Assembly (NCBI RefSeq): GCF_958295425.1
Contig: NC_081149.1
Span: 9,305,654-9,369,653, forward strand
Source: Solea solea
Taxonomy: Eukaryota; Chordata; Actinopteri; Pleuronectiformes; Soleidae
Length of the DNA stretch: 64,000 bases
Direction: 5' to 3'
In this document: piece by piece, positions 26,146 to 38,703 of the stretch
Position numbering within the stretch: position 1 is the first letter of the stretch
Layout: each line of letters begins with the position of its first letter
Notes under the pieces: generated by a model
Database searches by the model: none
What the model saw: the letters and a program-made list of their open reading frames with translations, nothing else
What the model was told of the DNA's origin: nothing
Made by a program: the position numbers and the translations under genes

Positions 26146-27694
26146 GAATCTCAGTCTCCCTTGAACCTGAACTGATCCTTTACTTCATTCCTGACCTGGC
26201 AAAACTGTGACAAGACACTCGGGGTTAAAAGTTTGTAATAACCGTCGTGTGGTAAATGTTGTGGTAAATGTGACGCAATAAGTGAACACTGTTTTTTCTT
26301 CAGAGAAAGTAAATGGAGAAGCCATTTTAGCCGTTGATGGGTTAAGCTAGTTTATTAACTTTTTTGACTCGCGTTAAAACTCACCGAAATTTCACCGAAA
26401 AAAACAGATTATGTTAATATTTGTAGGTTGATATTTACACATTAAATACATGAGTAACTTACCAAAGTCATATGAAGTTACGGGGCGTTAACGGGTTGGA
26501 AAGATTACTGTTGGGTCTTTGCATCGCGTCCTCAGGCCAGGTGTTCTCGTGAACTCCCTGAATAAATGCCTCGCGACCTCCTGCACTCTCATTGGCTGAG
26601 TTACGGATTTTGCGTCCAATCAAAATCAAGCAGAAGATCAGAATGCATAGCAACGTAAAGTGTCCCCAACCCCTTCATATTTGGAGCAATAACTGGTTTG
26701 GTGATTATTTTAGTTAATAAATTAATTATTCACTTTACTGTGCTATTTTTTATTAGAATTCGTTTACCATTATTTTACCTGAAAGTCACAAAGTCAGAGA
26801 GACTTGGCCAATGTAGAAAGAAGCCATACACAATTACACATACTGTATATATGTATACATAAAATACGACTTTGGCTAACTAATTAACTAACGTAAGGAC
26901 TAATAAAATGAAATATAACTGTCAATATAGTATATGTAAAATGTGTCACGTTTTTTGGTGGGGAAAATGCTACTTTTCATATCCCCAGAAGGTTTTGTAT
27001 AAATCTGTGTCATAATAATCTAATTATATATACATACATATTGTTATTAAGATGTTTTTAGTATTATTATTATTAGTTAGCAGTTATTACTGTAATTATT
27101 GTGTGTAGTAGTAAAAGTGTTTGTGTGTTTATATACACACACAAAGGAAAATCACATAAAATAAATGATATATCTGCTGTTTATAAATTATGTATTATTC
27201 TTTCCCCACTTTGGAATTAACTGCATATATTTACAGAGAGTTACAGAGAACTTGAAAATCTGGTCCACACAATAAAAAATATTGCAAAACTACCACTAGT
27301 ACACAAGCTACATAACCTTCAAAATAAAAGCATACACTTTATTAATTTGGCCCTCCTGACCTCAGCCCAGTGGCTGCTCACTGGTCTCCTGGCAAAGTAC
27401 CCCAAACTCTAGCGGTTTTTGTTTTATTTTGAAGGTCATGACCGGAAGTTGTATTTATTACTGTGGCTGCCTTGACCATGGTGGTGGAACCAGGGGGGGA
27501 AAAGTCAGTGAGTGAAGCAGCAGAGTTCAAAGCAGAGACTCGGCACAAAGACAGCCGCGCTCGGGACTTAATCTGAGACTTTTCTCTTCGGAAACTTACT
27601 GTCGCTGATCGACCATTTACAGAACTGATGATAAACAACAAACTGATTTACAGTGAGTCAACCAGGATAAAGTTCGTGTCTTAAACTTGGAAAG
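26146..27694. promoter_or_regulatory. Divergent intergenic region between meioc and fzd2
   Basis: This holds the meioc 5' leader, including a likely splice donor at 26462 on the minus strand, AT-rich simple sequence at 26700-27340, and the probable fzd2 promoter/5'UTR (about 27400-27694). An ETS-type motif, ACCGGAAGTT, is at 27441-27450. No TATA box is evident at a convincing position for either gene. Confidence 0.45.
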
Positions 27695-29335
27695 ATGACT
27701 TTTTGCAAGACCTGGTTCGGTGCGCTCCTGCTGCCCCTGCTGATCTCAGCGCAGTATCACGGGGACAGCGGAATAGTCGTGCCGGAGCATGGATTCTGTC
27801 AACAGATTACAATCCCTCTGTGCACGGACATCGCCTACAACCAAACCATCATGCCAAATCTAGTGGGCCACTACAACCAGGAGGATGCGGGACTGGAGGT
27901 GCACCAGTTTTACCCGCTGGTGAAGGTACAGTGCTCCCCGGAGCTGAAGTTCTTCCTGTGCTCCATGTACGCGCCTGTGTGCACCGTTTTGGAGAAAGCC
28001 ATTCCTCCGTGCAGGTCGATCTGCGAGAGAGCCAAACAGGGCTGCGAGGCTCTCATGAACAAGTTCGGCTTCCAGTGGCCGGACCGGCTGCGCTGTGAGA
28101 ACTTCCCCGTGCTGGGAGACGGGCAGATCTGCGTGGGTCAGAACGACTCCTCCGCTGCTCCCACTGTCCCACCCGTGTTGTCCGTGCCGAACTCGCACGA
28201 CAACTCAGAGGTTTCCACACATGACAGGCCATCCCGGTGCCCCAACGTTCTGAGGGTGCCACCATATTTGAATTATAAGTTTCTAGATGTGAAGGACTGT
28301 GGAGCTCCATGTGAGCCATCCAGGAACAGTGGGCACATGTTTTTCACTGACAAAGAGATTCAGTTCTCTCGCATATGGATTTTGATTTGGTCTGTTCTTT
28401 GTTGTGCATCCACCTTATTCACAGTAACCACCTATTTGGTCGACATGCAACGCTTCAGATACCCTGAGCGTCCTATCATCTTTCTGTCAGGCTGCTACAC
28501 CATGGTTTCCATAGCCTACATCGCTGGCTACTTCCTTGGGGACAAGGTGGTGTGCAATGAGAGCTTTTTCCCTGATAGCTTTAAAACAGTGGTCCAGGGC
28601 ACCAAAAAGGAAGGGTGCACCATCCTCTTCATGATGCTCTACTTCTTCAGCATGGCCAGCTCCATCTGGTGGGTGATCCTGTCCCTCACCTGGTTCCTGG
28701 CCGCAGGTATGAAGTGGGGCCACGAGGCCATCGAGGCCCACTCTCAGTACTTCCACCTCGCAGCCTGGGCAGTGCCCGCCATCAAAACCATCAGCATCCT
28801 GGCCATCGGGCAGATCGAAGGTGACATGCTCAGTGGCGTCTGCTTTGTCAGCCTCAGCAACCTGGACCCTATGCGGGGCTTCGTTCTGGCCCCTCTCTTC
28901 ATTTACCTCTTCATCGGGACCTCCTTCTTGCTGGCCGGCTTTGTGTCGCTGTTCAGAATCCGCACCATCATGAAACATGACGGCACCAAGACGGAGAAGC
29001 TGGAGAGGCTGATGGTGCGGATTGGGGTCTTCAGCGTGCTCTACACGGTCCCTGCCACCATTGTCATCGCCTGCTTCTTCTATGAGCAGGCCTTCCGCGC
29101 TCACTGGGAACGCAGTTGGGTCAGCCAGAACTGCAGGGGCCTCGCCATCACGTGCCCCTCGCAGAGCGGGCCCCGCATGACCCCGGACTTCACCGTCTAC
29201 ATGATCAAGTACCTGATGACACTCATTGTGGGCATCACGTCTGGTTTCTGGATTTGGTCTGGAAAGACGCTGCATTCCTGGCATAAGTTCTACACGAGGC
29301 TGACAAACGGCAAACAGGGAGAGACCACTGTGTAG
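27695..29335 (+). CDS. fzd2: Frizzled-2 Wnt receptor, single coding exon
   Basis: This 546-residue, intronless frame encodes a seven-pass Wnt receptor of the plasma membrane. A signal peptide covers about residues 1-19. The extracellular cysteine-rich domain (about 30-150) includes [28 protein letters not shown] and [13 protein letters not shown] variable linker is followed by seven hydrophobic segments starting near [12 protein letters not shown]. The cytoplasmic Dishevelled-binding motif KTLHSW is at 524-529, and the tail ends in the PDZ ligand ETTV. The closest paralog is fzd7. I choose fzd2 because the tail and transmembrane region resemble FZD2 and because ccdc43 and meioc lie adjacent, as in the human FZD2 region. 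The length is normal and all landmarks are intact, so the gene appears functional. Confidence 0.96.
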   Translation: MTFCKTWFGALLLPLLISAQYHGDSGIVVPEHGFCQQITIPLCTDIAYNQTIMPNLVGHYNQEDAGLEVHQFYPLVKVQCSPELKFFLCSMYAPVCTVLEKAIPPCRSICERAKQGCEALMNKFGFQWPDRLRCENFPVLGDGQICVGQNDSSAAPTVPPVLSVPNSHDNSEVSTHDRPSRCPNVLRVPPYLNYKFLDVKDCGAPCEPSRNSGHMFFTDKEIQFSRIWILIWSVLCCASTLFTVTTYLVDMQRFRYPERPIIFLSGCYTMVSIAYIAGYFLGDKVVCNESFFPDSFKTVVQGTKKEGCTILFMMLYFFSMASSIWWVILSLTWFLAAGMKWGHEAIEAHSQYFHLAAWAVPAIKTISILAIGQIEGDMLSGVCFVSLSNLDPMRGFVLAPLFIYLFIGTSFLLAGFVSLFRIRTIMKHDGTKTEKLERLMVRIGVFSVLYTVPATIVIACFFYEQAFRAHWERSWVSQNCRGLAITCPSQSGPRMTPDFTVYMIKYLMTLIVGITSGFWIWSGKTLHSWHKFYTRLTNGKQGETTV

Positions 29336-30940
29336 ACAAAATCAAAAACTGGGACTAATATGTGTATTATTACCTGTTTCTCGTGTGTGATGGTAAGTAG
29401 CACACACGGTAGCCTATGTTTCTTACAGCATTTGAATTTTCCTCAAGCTTATTAGCCACTCATTCATGTCAAACCAAGGATTAGGGGGGGTTTGACAAAA
29501 GGACAAGCTGGATAAACAAGTACTGAACCTAACTGTCTGAACAAATAACAAGCATGGCCAAGGATGCCATGTGCTGAAATGCTCACCTCCCCCTCCCTTG
29601 GCTCTTTTCTTAAAGCCTCTATAAAGTCAAAAGGGGAGTTATGATCCACCAGCCGAAAACACACAAAGAAGGGAAATGAGCTGTGGAGGAATGACCCTTT
29701 CCCTCAAACATTTTCACGTGTAATTAAAACCATAACTGTAAATAGTATTTGTAAAAACTAAAAAAAAGTTATATATTTGTATTTAAAGAAAGTAAATACT
29801 TTTTCCTTATCTGCCAGTGTACCTGCTTTACGTTTGCACTGTAAAAATGCCACATACCAAAGACCTTGTTGTTTTTTTAATGTTGTTATTATAATCACTG
29901 GTCATAAATCATCTTCTTTTTTGTACGGATTAAAAGAATGTCTACATTTCAGTCTGTTGGATGATGTCCAAGAAACTCTGTGGGTCCGGCCCACTGCATT
30001 TTCACTCCTTTAACCAAAAACATGTGCGCAGAGTCTCAAATATCAGCAAGTATCAAAGGCCTGACTCTGAATTCCAAGGTAAACGGGGCAAAAACGGATT
30101 TTTCTCAATTGTTTTTCGCATATTTTCAGTGCTCCATAATGTTCAAACTCCCTCTTGATAATGTGATGATTTCTCTGGTTAAGGGGCTGTATGTTGTTTT
30201 TCAGAAGAGGGGAGGGAGTCGGAGTGTTGAGTCACACCTGAACATCTGTTGCCTCACACTAGAAAGCTACAGTAAAAGGAGATGACTTTAATTCTGGGAA
30301 AACATTGAGCTGAGTACCTCACTATCAGCTGAATACTGTTAATAACGTATCACCTCCGCTCACTCTCCTGGTGTGTGTGTGTGTTCTCAGATATTTCACA
30401 TGTACGTGTTTTGTGTCTAAAGGCACAGGTGCCAGACTTCCTCACACGTACACAAGAAGTGAGAAGGGGATCTGTGTTGTTGCACAGGTGTGACGGTGTC
30501 TGTTTGGTGAGGGGAGGTGTTCGGCTATGCTGCAGTGTTGTTCCTCTGGAGTCACTGTACTCTGTGCCAAGTTGGAATCCCCCAAGCCATGCACGACTGA
30601 AACTGAACCTGGTCCATGGTGATGTCATGAAGTGCATGGGTGTGTTGGAGAAAGTTGATCCTCCTGCCTTAGAACAGAGACTCTGGGCATTTTGTGTGTT
30701 ACACGTACACACACAGCACTGTACTGTACTGTACTGTATTGTACTGTGTGTATTCATGTTGTTATTGTTAAGGCTTAGAGGGAACATGATGCCACACATT
30801 ATTCCTGTGTTAAATTGTGTTTCTACAGGTTTTGCGAGTCATTCCAAACCCAGAGACTGAGGCCAGGACTCGTAAGGGGGTTCACCAAGGAGGAGATTTA
30901 TGTGCATTTAGTTTAAATAAAACATGTTCTGTCAAACATA
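29336..30940 (+). other. Probable fzd2 3'UTR and downstream flank
   Basis: AU-rich sequence follows the stop codon. A canonical AATAAA lies at 30916-30921, and a weaker ATTAAA-type signal at about 29930. A (GTACT)n short tandem repeat lies at about 30720-30748. The UTR cannot be bounded without transcripts. Confidence 0.4.
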
Positions 30941-31330
30941 CGCTCAACAGCCACTTTATTAGGTACACAGGACACTGAGAGTGGCCCTTAGTGTGGTCTT
31001 CTGCTGTTATAGCCCATTCGCTTTAAGTTTTGACTCGTGATAGGGACGTCTGGATACTTTGATTGTTACAATAGGTTCTAACTTCTGGTCACTGGGTATT
31101 TTTTTTACCCCTTTTCTGGGACCATTCTTTGTAATCTGTAGATTGGGCTATGCATGAAATACTCTGACCTGACCAGTCTGGCACCAGTCAAAGTCACTTC
31201 AGTCACATTTTCTCCGACGCACTGATTTCACTTCAGCACGTCGTCTTGACCATGTCTGCACGCCTTAAAACACTGAGTTGCTACCATGTGATTGCTGATA
31301 AGACAATTGCATTTATATTTTTTTAAAAGC
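30941..31330. mobile_element. Internally deleted Tc1/mariner-like element
   Basis: The left end follows a TA dinucleotide and contains CCACTTTATTAGGTAC, the characteristic terminus of a widespread fish Tc1-like family. The interior carries reverse-orientation remnants of its transposase region: GTGTGGTCTTCTGCTG, GACCAGTCTGGCACCA, then GTCGTCTTGACCATGTCTGC and TTGCTACCATGTGATTG. Most of the coding region is deleted and the right terminus is missing. The same family occurs at 52750-53033. Confidence 0.75.
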
Positions 31331-34300
31331 GACACTATTTGTTATAGGTGATGATTGGTCTGCCGTCTTAAAAGTGTTTGGGAAACACAGGGTTGCGGTT
31401 GAATTTAGTGATGTGTGCGAATATCACAGCAATGTTGTGACCCACTGAACAAGTTGATATTTGTCTTTCTCGTTTCCTTATCTAGGGTTATATAAAGTTG
31501 GGTTGTAATAACAGACAAGTGAGACTGATTAAAGGTGGGAGCAGAGAGTGTGAGGAGGGGGAAAAAAAAAACCAAACCATAAATCTACCTGTGTGTCTTT
31601 TCATTTTGCCATCTTATACCCCCTCGGCCGTCATCATCCCTCCCTCTCTGCGCTCAGATGAATGGGGGGAATGCGAGTGAGTCAGTGGAGTGGTGCTGGG
31701 CCTTTGCTTAGTGACAGACAGTCTCCTGTGTGCTGCTCACTTCAAAGCGCTGCTGAAACCTGACTAGCTCCTTGTAAACAGTGCCGTCTGGCCCGAAGGC
31801 CCACTTCCTGCGCTTAACTCAACTTAATAGCCGGCTTGTTTGGCTTTGCACTGAAGCAGAGAGGCGAATGACGAGTGAGAGAATGAGGAGAAGCGGCATG
31901 TGGGTGGGGTGCTGGTGGTGCCGAGTGAGATTTGTTTTAGGGTGGAGGGGTTTTTTTGGAGAGCGCGATGGAAAAATTCTGCATTATTGGGTCGGTTTCG
32001 CCTTTCTCCGGGGGATAACAACAAAGAATGGAGAGAAAAGGGAGAACGCAAATGAGGAGAGACATGGCTGTGATTTTGTGAATATTTCAACAAAAACGTT
32101 GGCTCTCAAACCATCAGAATTAAATGAGAGTCAGATGCTGTGCATTTAAGTTGCGCCAGGAAAAAAAACAAAAAAACAAGAGGCTTTTCACGAAGTAATT
32201 TTCTCTGAGTAAATCTTGATATGTGCTTTACACGATATTATACCTGCCAGGCAGGAAACTTTTTAGACGTGTACGATAATTAAATGATTTTGCTTATATT
32301 AACCAAACCAGAGCTGGTGGCTCTCTGGTATGGATTACTTTTCTCTTTGTCAGTGCCCAGTCTTTTCCCGGGGGTAGAACGTCTCCCGTGTTGTTGATCT
32401 CAGATCTTAAATCTAGCATGCAGCCTTTTCCTGCTTGCTCGAGGGCAAGAAGGGACAAGCCAGGGATTGGGGGTAAGACTGCAAGAATGCTCTTTGAGTT
32501 GATATTATGGTGTCGGTCTTATTGGAAGAAGGGGTTTGGTGCGTCGGAGAAGTGTTCTCATCGTTTGTATCTAACTCTACATTTGCTCAAATGTACCATA
32601 AACTTTTTTTTTTTAGTATCAGGCCTATATGAAACGGCTTTAAATGGACAAACACTCGAGGAAAAGAAACGGGAGTGGGGAAAAAAAAAAAAAACCTACC
32701 CAGACATGTAGTAAGTCTGTTTCTAATCAAATCTTGGCACAGACTCAGGAAGAGCTCATGCTCTGAGGGCTAACACTGGATTAGCTGCAGTCATACATTA
32801 TCCTAACCATAGGAGAGCAGATGAGATTTTCCAGAGCGCACACACACACACACACACTGTACATATCTGTCTTGCTCTCACTTGAAAACGCTGCAGGAAG
32901 TGCAATATGTCCTCCCTCCCTCCGTCATAGCTTTCAGCAGCGGCTGCTGTGAAGGGGATGGAGCGTATCAAGTTAGCAGGAGACTGAAAATCTAAATGTT
33001 CATGTTTTACTTTCTGACTCGGGGGCCTCCAGCCATAAATACTGGGCCTGACAGTGTTCTGTTGTTACACATCTATCTTGTGAGAGACTCCACGCTTGTC
33101 ATATTGTTTCCCGAAACTATGATATATCCAAGTCCTAGCCCAAAAAGGAACTTTATTTTTGCTTATATTGCAAGGCAAAAGCAGAGTTACTGACATAAAA
33201 AGTGAAAAAGATGATGGCAGGGATTTCACTCGCTTTAATATTAGTGCGATTATTTGTCCTCGTGGTCTGTTTTAAACAAAAAAGACAAAAAAAGACCGAC
33301 TAAACCATGAATCATTGCACAAATTGTGGCGAGTGGGTTTTAGCCCACCAAGCATCCTGACATAAAATTCCTGGTGGCTCATTTTCATGCCTCATGCACA
33401 CCATTTGTCTGGGCTTTTATTGCTCATGAGTGCCTCAGACTACTGCAGGGCAGCTCTGATGACAAGGGCACACACACACACACACAACACACTGGAATCT
33501 ACTAACCCAGGGATGTTACGGGGAGGGTTTTTGTTGTTTTTGCCCCCCCTCGTGTTCTTCCGAGTGAGGATGTACTGTGTGCGTTATCGGGGCAGAAAGT
33601 TGAAGGAGTCGCTCCGAGTCTCTCCAGCTGAGCAGAGAGGTGCCGGCAGCAGCAGCTGCGTGACAGATATTTTGGGAGTGTGCAGAACGCCTGGGATAAT
33701 AATGGGCTTGACTGGGAGGAGTGTGTGTGAATGGGAGGGAATAGTTAATGTGCATCCAGACACCACAGTGTATAAACAACCATGCCACTCTCATAAACTT
33801 TCTGGTTGATGGTGCAAGTAGCAAAATATGACACATTTCTCTCCACTCTATGTGTGTGTGTGTGTAAATTCTCTCAATCTTCCTTCCTAAACAATGCTGT
33901 AAATAAGATGTTAAATGCTAGTTTGACGCTGGTGTTAAATATTATTGTTTTGGGATGGATTCTGAGCTGCTTCCATCAGGTCGCCACACACTTTGATGAC
34001 CCGAGGTGATCTCTCCATCTGTGCAATGCTCCACCCACATCGACACAGGCTTTCTTTTTAGACTCCTGGTTCCTTTACTAGTTTCCTTTCCAGCATCGGC
34101 AGGAACTAGTGACCTTTCAACTGAAGGGATCCGTACATGTAGCCGCTCAGTAAAAACAGCCCCATCAGTGCTTCCCCCTGTGATTGGTCAAATCCAGAAT
34201 TTTTTTTTTCCATAGCTGGAAACAGAGCTTAGGAGAGGTGGAAGCATATGGACCTCATTACACTGCAAGGAAATCATAGAATTATTGGTCCAACAACAAA

Positions 34301-37300
34301 AATATGTCAACTCGCAAAACTTTAAAGCCACATTATAACGTTTTTGCTGCATGCGCTGGCGCTGGAGCAAACACTCGACTATGAAAGGAGGTTTTTGACA
34401 ACGTCTAAGACATCTTAACTGATCTCACTTCTGCGTTACCCTTGTGGTTCAACTCCAGTCCGACTATAAGTATATACGTGCAGGAGTAATCAGACTATAA
34501 ATTGCATTATCCAGGTATGTTAGTCCGACTAAGACGAGCTTGATTTTCGACTATAATCGGACTTTTAACGTGCACGTAAACGCACTGGATGTCAAGACAG
34601 AGGCTCAGGTGTAGAGTGGTACTTAAAGAGGCACTATTCTCTCCATGACAAGACAGCTGTTATTTTAAGGTTAAAGGTCAAGTGTGTAAGACATGGTGAG
34701 GTCTACTGGCGAGACTGCAGACTGTAACAAACGAAAAGGACAACGCTAACAACCTCCCGCTTTCCTAGAAGCTCACAGAGAGCCTGTAGTGGCCTTTGCA
34801 TACCAGAAAGGATGTTAGTCTTTTACGTTTGTGTAGAAATCTTCTGCTTTAAAATGCAAATGGTACTCAGGCTCAGGCTGGTTTGTCCATTTGGCCATCC
34901 GTAAAGTGAGGCCCTTGACCTGAAGTACATATAAAAGGCTTATTTTAAAGTGATTAAAGTGATTGTGCACTGATACTTAGATAGGTATAGCTTTCTGTCA
35001 ATGACCCTTACTAAATAATACACAGTGCATCTTTAAACAAAAGTTGCACTGTGTTGTGTGAAATCATTTCCAGTCTGCAGTGCACGGGCAGTAGATTGAA
35101 GCCAAAGATAATAACATCTTCACATGACAGTGGACCCAAAGATTTGTTTCCATGCAACAGTAGGTCACACAACTCACCGGGAATCACTGAGTTTTTAAAT
35201 GATGTGACATTACAGTTATTGTAGCACCTGGATCTTCCACATAAACCAGGTGTATTAAACAGAATGAGCTTGTGCTGCTCCGGTATGTAATCTAGTATGT
35301 TATTCTCCTGTGGGCCCCAGTATAGCCTCAGGCTTTGATGATGACTTATTGAGCGGGCTCCTCTCTGGCGAGGAGACGAGCCCGCTCCCCCTCTTTAAAC
35401 GGAGTCCCTTTTAACAGCTCTTTTTTGAGGAATTTACAGCCTCGCTTTCGTCCCCCCCTTTCAGTCCAAGAGAGGGAGGGAGGGCGTGGAGTGAAGCACA
35501 CACTGCAGCCTTGTCCCAACAGAGCCAGCAGTGGAAATGTACAGCTTCAGGCAAGGTGGCAGTGAAGCTTGAGTGTGTGTCTGCCCATCTGTCTCTCTCG
35601 CTCTCTCTCCCTCTCTCTCTGTATCTGTGTATGTACGTAGTCACACGGCTGTATGTGGCTCTGAGCTTGTGTTTTTTTTTTTTTTTTTATGTGTGTAAAT
35701 CTCAGTGAATGAGTGAGTGGAAATAGGAGGGCTCCAGTTCCGTACGTTCTCTCTGTAATTTCACTCTCTGCACAGCATAATCACTTCCATGTGGGCCCTC
35801 ACCGACAACAGAGTGGTGGAGGGGCCTCATTGCAAAGGTGGAAGTTAAACGCACACAGAAATGCTTGCTCTCTCGCTCTCTCTTTCATGGAAAAAAGGGT
35901 CTGCTAAGCTTTTTCACAACCGACTACTTCATTGCACAGTTTTTTCAAGCACTGAAATTCAAAGTGAATCATCTGACTTTGAGAGTGAGCGTCAAAGTTT
36001 CAAAAGCACCTTTTTTTGAACATTTGAAACGCAGAAAAGCAGAAAATAACGCTAATACGAGCTCTCAACAGTCCAAATTGTTGTGGTTTTCCTTTGCATT
36101 CATCCATTTTTTTTTGGGTGTCTCTCACAATGCCCCGAGGACCACTGGACCAGACAGTCACGGCCAATGTGTGAAACCAGCTGAGCGAAAAACAACAGGA
36201 CCTTTGGCACGACAGGGTCAATGTCACCTTTAACTGAGCTCATCTATTTACACAGCCGCAGGGGAAGAGAAGTTATCAGCCCATGAGGAGCCGAGATAGA
36301 AGAGTGAATGCACAGAAAATGGAAAAGACTTGAATCATAAAATACTGAATTATAGATGTATGAAAACAGCTTAAAACATACTTTTGGTCAAAATATGTGT
36401 TAAATAGCTCTATAGTCCAACAGCTATCATTGATCTCGTGTTCACTCAGTGACCTGGATCTCAGTCAGTAAATCTATGAGAAACATTTTACAACACTTCA
36501 TTTTCAATGTATGAATCATGAATCATGAATTCTAATGGCAAATAAGAACATTTAGCCACAGAGGAGGACATAGAGACATTTTAGGTTCCCCTTCATTGTG
36601 ATTGCAATGATGAGCCCACAATCAATGAACCTTAATACTAATAATAAGCGTTTCTTGTTTATGCCTGAGAATAAAACAAAATTACAGCCCATCTAAATCT
36701 TTAGATTAATGGACCCAAAACTCATGGATTATCATCCCTGGAAACCTGGTTTGAGGCAGGGCGTTGTTTGTAACTATACATTTATTAATGCAGGTAAGGG
36801 GAATATAATGTTTTGTAATATTTACACCAAACAGTACAGTATATATGTAGTACATTGGGGAGATTTTATCTTGCAGCATGTTCATATTTGGCCTCTAGAT
36901 GGAGCCGGTATATTATTAAAAACAGCCCATGGCTACACTGAAGAGGTGCAATTAGTCAAACATGCAGTTTTGGGTTATTATTTTCAAGTGGACCCCAGAG
37001 TTCCTATAGTTTAACTCTTTAACTGCTTTTCCAAGTTAACGTCTGACTTCATTCTCAGTCTCTGTGTGACTCATCCAGCATGTACAGTACTTTACTGCCA
37101 CTGGTGTCCTGTAGTAAAACAAGAGACAACACTAGAGGGCACTACTGTTTAATTTAATTTCAAATAATGTCATACGGTAATGTCTCTGACACAGTTCTTC
37201 ATTTGTAAATGTTGTATGATACAATATAATATGATACAAACATTGGTTGTTCATTGTCTGTTTTCTGTGTGTCTACAGGTCTGTATGCCTTTATGCACAC

Positions 37301-37318
37301 TATAAGAATACTTGTATA
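31331..37318. other. Intergenic, no gene supported
   Basis: There are several short frames but no exon pattern. Points of note are (CA)n tracts at about 32838-32858 and 33468-33486, a GC-rich inverted repeat at 35351-35387, and a transposon-like AACGTGCACGTAAACGCAC fragment at about 34565-34585. An isolated 101-codon frame at 36709-37014 has no recognisable domain. Confidence 0.4.
35351..35387. other. GC-rich inverted repeat (hairpin)
   Basis: GAGCGGGCTC pairs with GAGCCCGCTC. The pairing continues inward as CTCTC with GAGGAGA across a one-base bulge, leaving a loop of about four bases. The stem is about 15 bp. It lies in unique-looking sequence. Confidence 0.5.
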
Positions 37319-37326
37319 GTGTAAGC

Positions 37327-37587
37327 CATGGGTCAAACTCTAATGACTGAGTATCTCATGTAGTCAGTAGGGGGCCAGTCAAGTGACCAAAAATATGGGT
37401 ATTTATTGCAATAAGAACATTTGTAATAATATTTTAGAGATTTTTTGTTGGTGTGATATATTGGTCAAAATAAAAACAAATATTTGAGATGCAAAATGAA
37501 TCTAAAAACTTGTTATTAAGTGTTGGGCCACATTAAACCGACTAGAGGGCCACATGTGGCCCACGGGCTGCTAGTTTAACACCTCTG
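37327..37587. mobile_element. Small hAT (Charlie-like) element with exact 8-bp TSD
   Basis: The element begins CATGGGTCAAACTC and ends GTTTAACACCTCTG, imperfect inverted repeats of the Charlie type. The octamer GTGTAAGC flanks it exactly on both sides (37319-37326 and 37588-37595). At 261 bp it is a miniature, non-autonomous copy. The inner GGGCCACATGTGGCCC palindrome is also typical of these elements. Confidence 0.88.
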
Positions 37588-38183
37588 GTGTAAGCACACA
37601 AGACACAACATTAAAAGAAGATTAAAAATGCTGTTCGAATTTTGGACCCTATCCGGGAGGGCTCGCCCCAACATGATTTCGTCATACGCACGGCCGAGCG
37701 GAAATGGCCTGATGCTGGCGGAAACGGAAATGCCTGCGCTCGCTTCTATGTAAGTTGTGCTAACTTTACCAGCGCGTAATTGACATCATGAAAAAATAAT
37801 CACTAAACACTTTCTCTCGCTGCAAAATAAGAAAAGCTTCGGCTTTTAGAACCCGGACCCGACCAGCCGAACTTCGCCATAAAGCAGCAAACGAAAGACT
37901 GAGGGAGGGAGGAATTACACTCGTTCTTTCTCCAGGAGCTGGTATGAGAAGGACTGGCTAACTGGTTGCCCTCAGACCAGTGCCAGGTTTTGTTTTCCCT
38001 GCCTCCTCTTTCAGATGCCGGACACAAGCCTGGATTCAGACAGGTATTACAGACTTAAAACATTTCTCTGAAAGAGCAAAAAAACACGAACAGACTTGTG
38101 TGCGTTGTGTATTTTTATTTTCATTTAAGTTAATCTTTTAAAAATAATGGTATCAGGCATGAGAATGGTGCTTTGGCGTGTCC

Positions 38184-38232
38184 TAAGGCCCAGTGGTGAT
38201 ATGCAGTAACTACATATCACCACTGGGCCTTA
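38184..38232. other. Perfect 20-bp inverted repeat with 9-nt loop
   Basis: TAAGGCCCAGTGGTGATATG at 38184-38203 is followed by the loop CAGTAACTA and then the exact reverse complement at 38213-38232. If transcribed it would form a strong hairpin. It stands about 70 bp before an AT-rich minisatellite and may be part of the same repeat. Confidence 0.9.
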
Positions 38233-38299
38233 TAACCACATTTTTCAGTGGATCCACTGTGATCTGTAAATTATGCCCATTTCCGCCACTTGATGAAAA

Positions 38300-38703
38300 A
38301 GAATTATGAGATACTAAGTCAAAAATATGATAGCTAAGTCAAAATTATGAGATACTAAGTCAAAATTAGCAGATAAAAAGTCAAAATTATGAGATCAAAA
38401 GTCATAATTATGAGATACTAAGTCAAAATTATGAGATACTAACTCAATTATGAGATACTAAGTCATAATTATGAGATAGCTAAATCATAATTATGAGATA
38501 CTAAGTCAAAATTATGAGATACAAAGTCGAAATTATGAGATAAAAAGTCAAAATTATTAGATAAAAAGTCATAATTATGAGATACTAAGTCAAAATTATG
38601 AGATACAAAGTCGAAATTATGAGATAAAAGTCAAAATTATGAGATAAAAAGTCATAATTATGAGATAAAAAGTCATAATTATGAGATAAAAAGTCAAAAT
38701 TTT
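38300..38703. repeat. Minisatellite of about 17-22 bp units (AAGTCAAAATTATGAGATA)
   Basis: About twenty imperfect copies of a unit reading AAGTCAAAATTATGAGATACT or AAGTCATAATTATGAGATAAA run in tandem. Variants differ by ACTA versus AAA spacers and by A/T substitutions. Similar arrays are common in fish genomes. Confidence 0.95.

Noticed and set aside
28487..29284. 265-codon ORF antisense to fzd2
   Set aside because: It is a shadow of the highly constrained fzd2 coding frame on the opposite strand.
30350..30860. Overlapping ORFs of 149 and 161 codons on both strands
   Set aside because: Both lie in the probable fzd2 3'UTR and span the GTACT and GT simple repeats. The amino acid content is repeat-driven.
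36709..37014. 101-codon ORF (starts MDPKLMDYHPWKPG)
   Set aside because: It has no recognisable domain, AT-rich codon use and no flanking exon structure, and it could arise by chance. It is kept only as a note.
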